Part shown: in pieces, positions 60,233 through 64,000 of the stretch
Position numbering within the stretch: the first letter of the stretch is position 1
Layout of the letters: the number at the start of each line of letters is the position of its first letter
DNA from: Shewanella electrodiphila
GTDB taxonomy: Bacteria > Pseudomonadota > Gammaproteobacteria > Enterobacterales > Shewanellaceae
NCBI RefSeq assembly: GCF_023283985.1
Contig: NZ_JAKIKU010000002.1
Coordinates: forward strand, 1-64,000
DNA: 64,000 nucleotides
Direction: 5' to 3'
Made by a program: the position numbers and the translations under genes
Notes under the pieces: generated by a model
Told to the model about the DNA's origin: nothing
Databases searched by the model: none
What the model saw: only the letters and a program-made list of their open reading frames with translations

Positions 60233-61321
60233 ATGTTTGTTTTAAGAAAGAGTCATACACAACTACAACAAGAAAATGATGCGTTAAAAGATAAAATTAA
60301 TCAGTTATCTAATGAAAATGCTCAATTAGCTGATAACAATGCGCATCTAAATGAACAATTCAATGCTATTCAAGAAAATTCAGATACAAAATTTAGAGGA
60401 ATGCTCCTAGATTGTGCGATTCAATCCTTAGGACATATTGAAGGAGTTAGAGGCACTGTCCTTCAAGCTCATATTGATATTAATAATGAGAAAGAAGCGA
60501 GTGAACAAATTAACGACTCGCTAGATGCTTCAAATCAATCACTTGAAAGCATGGTTGAGGGCATAGAGACAATCACTCAAAAAATGACTGGCTTAACGAC
60601 TAATATATCTGGTTTATCTTCAATGGCAGATAACATCAATTCGTTTGTTGCGACTATTTCAAAAATTTCTGACCAAACTAATTTGTTAGCTTTGAATGCT
60701 GCAATTGAGGCAGCTCGTGCTGGAGATGCTGGTCGAGGTTTTAGTGTCGTTGCTGATGAGGTGAGGGCCTTAGCAAGCAATACCAATGGTTCTGCTAAAG
60801 AAGTTGCTGAGTTAGTGCAACAAATTATTCAATCGACCAATGAAACTGTTTTTTCAGTTGAAGATATTCAAGGAAGTAATGCAGAGTTAGCGGGTGGGAT
60901 GTCATCTCTTAATGAGGATTATGATTCTATTATTTCATTCTGCACCTCTATGAAAGATGCAATTGGTCATGCTTCATTACGTACCTTCATTCAAACAGTA
61001 AAGTTGGATCATATTGTATGGAAGGGCGATGTTTATGCTGTCGCTTCTGGAGCGAGTCAAAAAGAGATAGGAACATTTTCAGATCATACTATGTGTCGAT
61101 TAGGTAAATGGTACCAAACAACAGGCAAGGAAAGTTATGCCAATTTATCTGCCTTTAAAAGGCTAGATGAGCCACATAAACTTGTGCACCGTAATGGGGT
61201 TGAAGCGCTTTCTTTAATTAATGCTGGCGAGAAAGAAAATGCATTGAAATACCTAGAAGCGATGGAGTTAGCCAGTGAGAAAGTGATGGCTTGTTTAGAT
61301 GAGATTGCACAAAGCAGCTAA
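60233..61321 (+). CDS. soluble chemotaxis receptor with CZB zinc-binding domain
   Basis: A 362-residue protein without membrane segments. An N-terminal coiled coil leads to an MCP signalling tip ([38 protein letters not shown], quoted in part), followed by a C-terminal CZB domain (about 245-362) with the Zn ligands HxW ([10 protein letters not shown]), HxxCxLGKW ([11 protein letters not shown]) and HKLVH. CZB domains sense zinc or hypochlorous acid in known proteins. Adjacent to, but about 180 bp from, the HBM receptor. It likely acts at the cytoplasmic chemoreceptor cluster. Confidence 0.88.
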   Translation: MFVLRKSHTQLQQENDALKDKINQLSNENAQLADNNAHLNEQFNAIQENSDTKFRGMLLDCAIQSLGHIEGVRGTVLQAHIDINNEKEASEQINDSLDASNQSLESMVEGIETITQKMTGLTTNISGLSSMADNINSFVATISKISDQTNLLALNAAIEAARAGDAGRGFSVVADEVRALASNTNGSAKEVAELVQQIIQSTNETVFSVEDIQGSNAELAGGMSSLNEDYDSIISFCTSMKDAIGHASLRTFIQTVKLDHIVWKGDVYAVASGASQKEIGTFSDHTMCRLGKWYQTTGKESYANLSAFKRLDEPHKLVHRNGVEALSLINAGEKENALKYLEAMELASEKVMACLDEIAQSS

Positions 61322-61365
61322 GGTAATTAGCAGACATTAATTTAATTGTAATAAATTCAAGCCAA

Positions 61366-61396
61366 CAAAAAGCCCAATCACTGATTGGGCTTTTTA
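61366..61396 (+). terminator. terminator between the CZB receptor and rpiA
   Basis: AAAAGCCCAATCA and TGATTGGGCTTTTT pair with a very small loop; it can serve both convergent genes. Confidence 0.9.
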
Positions 61397-61440
61397 GTGT
61401 TTAATGAACCATTTGTGCAAACTGTTTGGTTTCAGACTGC

Positions 61441-62103
61441 TTATGCTGGCAAAATAGTGTTAACACCATCTGGTGAGCCAACCAATAATACGTCTGCACC
61501 GCGATTAGCGAATAAGCCGTTAGTGACAACACCAACAATGGCGTTAAGCTGAGTTTCGAGTGCTTTAGGGTCAAGGATTTTATAGTTGTACATATCTAAA
61601 ATAACGTTACCGTTATCCGTTACAACACCTTCACGATAAACAGGATCGCCGCCAAGTTTAACTAATTCACGTGCCACATATGAACGAGCCATCGGAATAA
61701 CTTCGATTGGTAGTGGGAATTCACCTAACACATCAACTTGCTTAGTGTTATCTACAATACAGACGAATTTCTTTGCTACTGCAGCAACAATTTTTTCGCG
61801 TGTTAATGCAGCGCCGCCGCCTTTGATCATATCCATGTGAGCATTGATTTCATCAGCACCATCGACATAAACAGATAAATCAGCAACGCTATTCATATCA
61901 AATACTTCAATACCCAATTGCTTCAATTTTTCTGTTGAAGCTTCAGAGCTAGAAACTGCCCCTTGAATGTCGTGCTTCATTGTCGCTAACGCATCAATAA
62001 AGTGATTTACCGTTGAACCAGTTCCTACACCAACAATACTGTTTTCTTCGACGTATTTTAGTGCAGCCCAGCCGGCAGCTTTTTTCATTTCATCTTGGGT
62101 CAT
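61441..62103 (-). CDS. rpiA: ribose-5-phosphate isomerase A
   Basis: A 220-residue enzyme of the pentose phosphate pathway that interconverts ribose 5-phosphate and ribulose 5-phosphate in the cytoplasm. Motifs: [26 protein letters not shown] with the catalytic Asp, and [14 protein letters not shown]. Length equals E. coli RpiA. AGGATG precedes the ATG. It is transcribed alone, separate from the MscS gene upstream. Confidence 0.96.
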   Translation of the reverse strand: MTQDEMKKAAGWAALKYVEENSIVGVGTGSTVNHFIDALATMKHDIQGAVSSSEASTEKLKQLGIEVFDMNSVADLSVYVDGADEINAHMDMIKGGGAALTREKIVAAVAKKFVCIVDNTKQVDVLGEFPLPIEVIPMARSYVARELVKLGGDPVYREGVVTDNGNVILDMYNYKILDPKALETQLNAIVGVVTNGLFANRGADVLLVGSPDGVNTILPA

Positions 62104-62195
62104 ATCAACATCCTAAGGTGGCTATTTAGCTATGGTAAGTATTAATTTGGGCAAGAGTATAGCAAATGCTTGCCTGTTCAAGATATGACAAGGAT

Positions 62196-63020
62196 TTAAT
62201 TAATTGCATCAATGGTCTCAGAAGTTGACACAGAATAAAATTCTGCCTGTTTAAAGGCATTAAGCACTCGAAAATTTATGTCGCTAGCAAATTTACGCTC
62301 TAATCGAATATCCATCACATAGGCTTTTACCGTTAAGGTAATCAGATGCTCACCATATTGATAATCAGTGGCAATATTGACCGTAATGGGCTTATCTAAA
62401 AAAGTGTAAGGCGAACATTGAGTGGCTTCTTTTGCCAGTTGAATCGCGTGCAGATGATCAACGCTAATGGGTAGCTTAAATGTCACCACTACCATTTCAT
62501 CTAATGCGCCACTGTTAGCATTCGACACCGCCGTTTTTAATGCCTCAGCGTTGGGCACCATGACAGTATTGTCATCAAAAGTGCGTAGCCAGGTGACACT
62601 CCAATCAAGTTGAATCACCTCACCATAGTGACCTGAAAGCGTGACCATATCACCCACTCGATAAGGCGGGGTGATCATAATAATCAGTCCAGCAATCATA
62701 TTTTTAGCAGGCTCTTGTGTCGCTAAACCTAATACAATCCCGATGGAGCCAATAACGGCTAATATCAAATTCTCGTGAGGGTCGATGATTTCAGTGATGG
62801 TGTAAATCATCACGGTAGCCCAAACAAATAAGCGCGCAAAAGGGTATAAACGACTCCAGAGTAAACGGTATTTTGGCAGTTTGATGGTGAGCTGTTTCAA
62901 CACAAATTGCACGATAACCATAAGCAGCCAAGCAAATAAACAAACGGTGGCAAAAGCTAATAATTTATCAAAAGAAATAATGTCGAGTATGGCTTGTAGT
63001 GCTTTACGTGAATCATCCAT
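62196..63020 (-). CDS. MscS-family mechanosensitive channel
   Basis: A 274-residue protein with three membrane helices (about 15-40, 58-80, 85-110). The pore helix contains the Gly/Ala-rich AVIGSIGIVLGLATQEPAKNMIAG, followed by the conserved PPYRVGD and the beta domain with GEVIQLDWSVTWLRTFDDN. MscS channels release solutes under osmotic down-shock. It lies 12 bp after the ATPase gene, so the two are probably one operon, which is not usual for MscS. Confidence 0.9.
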   Translation of the reverse strand: MDDSRKALQAILDIISFDKLLAFATVCLFAWLLMVIVQFVLKQLTIKLPKYRLLWSRLYPFARLFVWATVMIYTITEIIDPHENLILAVIGSIGIVLGLATQEPAKNMIAGLIIMITPPYRVGDMVTLSGHYGEVIQLDWSVTWLRTFDDNTVMVPNAEALKTAVSNANSGALDEMVVVTFKLPISVDHLHAIQLAKEATQCSPYTFLDKPITVNIATDYQYGEHLITLTVKAYVMDIRLERKFASDINFRVLNAFKQAEFYSVSTSETIDAIN

Positions 63021-63031
63021 GCTTATTGCTC

Positions 63032-64000
63032 CTACAAGTAAAGTTTATTGTGATTAACTAAATGACTGGCGATAAGCCGGGTTAATGTTGGGGGAATGAC
63101 GTAGTAATGCTGAGCAAAGTCCAGCTTTGAGTAATGAGGTTTAAGTAAGCCCTGGCGTGAAAGGTATTCTAATTTTAATGAGCTTTGTTCTATGCTGGTG
63201 GCAAAAATTTCAGCATGCTGAAATATGCGTAAGCCGCCATGAACATAGATCTCAGCCAAGCTAAATAAATCTTCATCAGTACATTGTTTAAGTGTTGCTA
63301 AGTCCGGTGTGCATATTGGTTTTATACTTAAAGGGTGGTTAGGGTCTTCGGTTAACGCATTAAATAGTAAAACACAGGCGAGCTTGCTGTGACCGCCACT
63401 GACTTGGTGCAATTGCTTTGTTAGCTGTTCAAATGCGGCTTTCTCTGTTTCTTCATTGCCATCACTTGTTAAAGTCAGGCTAATATTAGCGGTTTTAGCT
63501 TGGATGACATCTCGAAACTCTAATAAAGAAAAGTATTCTAATCTAACGATAATTTTGACGAAGTTTGTGATGGAGTATTGTGACGATAAGCGATGCCATA
63601 CATAGGTTTCACAGCCTAGGATCCAGCAATGCTGTTGGCGTGTTTCCATGATAACTGTCGCGAAGGTCACTAAAGCTTGATAGTTGCCCATCATTCTCAA
63701 CATCAGTTTATGTAAGTCATCAATGATAATGATGTGTGAGTCTTGTTGATTAATAAGTGCAATTGCTTCAGTGATGGATTTGGGCTCATCGGTAATATTG
63801 AAGCAATAACACAAGTTAGCGATGGCTTCTTTGGTCGTGAGCGCTGCGTGGTAAAAGCTGACGTAAGTGACTGGCACTTGTTGATGATATTGATGATGAA
63901 ATTGATTCAGAAAAGAGCTAACGCCAGAGCCAAACGGGCCTATCACCGCGGTTAACTCGCCTTTATTATTTTGCCAACGAGATATCGCATCACTGACCTT
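63032..64000 (-). CDS. P-loop ATPase (partial, 5' end outside the window)
   Basis: The frame is open to the right edge of the window; the GTG at 63946 is internal because the upstream codons continue in frame to 64000. At least 323 residues are visible. GPFGSGVSS is a Walker A-like loop (normally GxxxxGK[ST]; here the Lys is replaced by Val), and HIIIIDDLHKLML is a Walker B followed by a STAND/AAA-like helix. The rest is helical with winged-helix-like segments near the end. The missing Walker A lysine suggests weak or lost ATP hydrolysis. It is immediately upstream of an MscS gene. Confidence 0.65.
   Translation of the reverse strand, partial: KVSDAISRWQNNKGELTAVIGPFGSGVSSFLNQFHHQYHQQVPVTYVSFYHAALTTKEAIANLCYCFNITDEPKSITEAIALINQQDSHIIIIDDLHKLMLRMMGNYQALVTFATVIMETRQQHCWILGCETYVWHRLSSQYSITNFVKIIVRLEYFSLLEFRDVIQAKTANISLTLTSDGNEETEKAAFEQLTKQLHQVSGGHSKLACVLLFNALTEDPNHPLSIKPICTPDLATLKQCTDEDLFSLAEIYVHGGLRIFQHAEIFATSIEQSSLKLEYLSRQGLLKPHYSKLDFAQHYYVIPPTLTRLIASHLVNHNKLYL

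Noticed and set aside
63032..63946. Complete ATPase gene starting at GTG 63946
   Set aside because: The frame stays open to the window edge, so the GTG is internal and the gene is partial.
1..64000. CRISPR array, prophage or transposase gene
   Set aside because: No regularly spaced repeats and no recognisable phage or transposase reading frames were found on either strand.

Overview
The window reads as chromosomal DNA of a marine gammaproteobacterium of the order Alteromonadales, most likely Shewanella or a close relative. This is an inference from protein families and gene style. The supporting signs are a moderately AT-rich genome, an rrn operon ending in tRNA-Asp (with tRNA-Trp nearby), many DUF families that I associate with Shewanella and Vibrio (DUF3087, TIGR03899/DUF2806, DUF3622, DUF3069, DUF4447, DUF1456), several TonB-dependent receptors, GlyGly-CTERM proteins, abundant GGDEF and chemotaxis proteins, and a short intergenic inverted-repeat element. 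I see no plasmid, phage, transposase or CRISPR array. Most of the window is ordinary core chromosome with some accessory islands.

Layout. 1-2323: the 3' end of 23S rRNA, 5S rRNA and tRNA-Asp, then an island of about 1.6 kb carrying a secreted GH16-like glucanase under a LacI-type palindrome, then a variant tRNA-Trp. 2455-7019: DUF3087, the peroxide-resistance gene ohr with an OhrR-like palindrome, a PilZ-like protein, a heptanucleotide microsatellite, a TIGR03899 protein and an MFS transporter. 7132-11790: a Fur-box-controlled set (outer-membrane porin-like protein, imelysin lipoprotein, di-haem DUF1111 lipoprotein) that looks like a periplasmic iron-handling system. 11976-18972: hemG-like flavodoxin and cytochrome b561-like protein, a DsbA-type lipoprotein, a J-domain protein, a phosphoribosyltransferase, rlhA, DUF3622 and a secreted orphan. 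19056-21669: cobalamin riboswitch and btuB-like receptor. 21764-24300: HDOD protein, metR with tandem MetJ boxes, dodecin.

24486-31662: queG, followed by three tandem paralogous TPR-GGDEF membrane proteins transcribed together. 32124-36590: DUF3069, a Crp-like regulator, NAD-malic enzyme, an LRAT-fold protein, DUF1456. 36671-36933: a 263-bp MITE-like element with 24-bp terminal inverted repeats. 36995-41235: an atypical NRAMP-fold transporter divergent from a large TonB-dependent receptor. 41325-46361: GST, DUF4447, SUKH protein, an exported RelA/SpoT-like protein, an M13 metallopeptidase. 46679-53280: rsuA, then a decayed C-terminal copy and an intact 1666-residue copy of a GlyGly-CTERM subtilase.

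53729-57982: two convergent LysR genes whose stop codons abut, and a translationally coupled ECF sigma / anti-sigma / DUF4097 operon. 58187-64000: two chemotaxis receptors (HBM-type membrane receptor and CZB-type soluble receptor), rpiA, and an MscS channel next to a P-loop ATPase that runs off the window.

The best candidates for something little described are the exported RelA/SpoT-like protein (43195-43989), the TPR-GGDEF triplet with loss of the inhibitory site in one copy (25781-31662), the NRAMP-fold protein lacking the canonical metal motif (36995-38260), and the decayed subtilase duplicate (47455-47900). All family assignments are by eye from the translated sequence; no database search was run.
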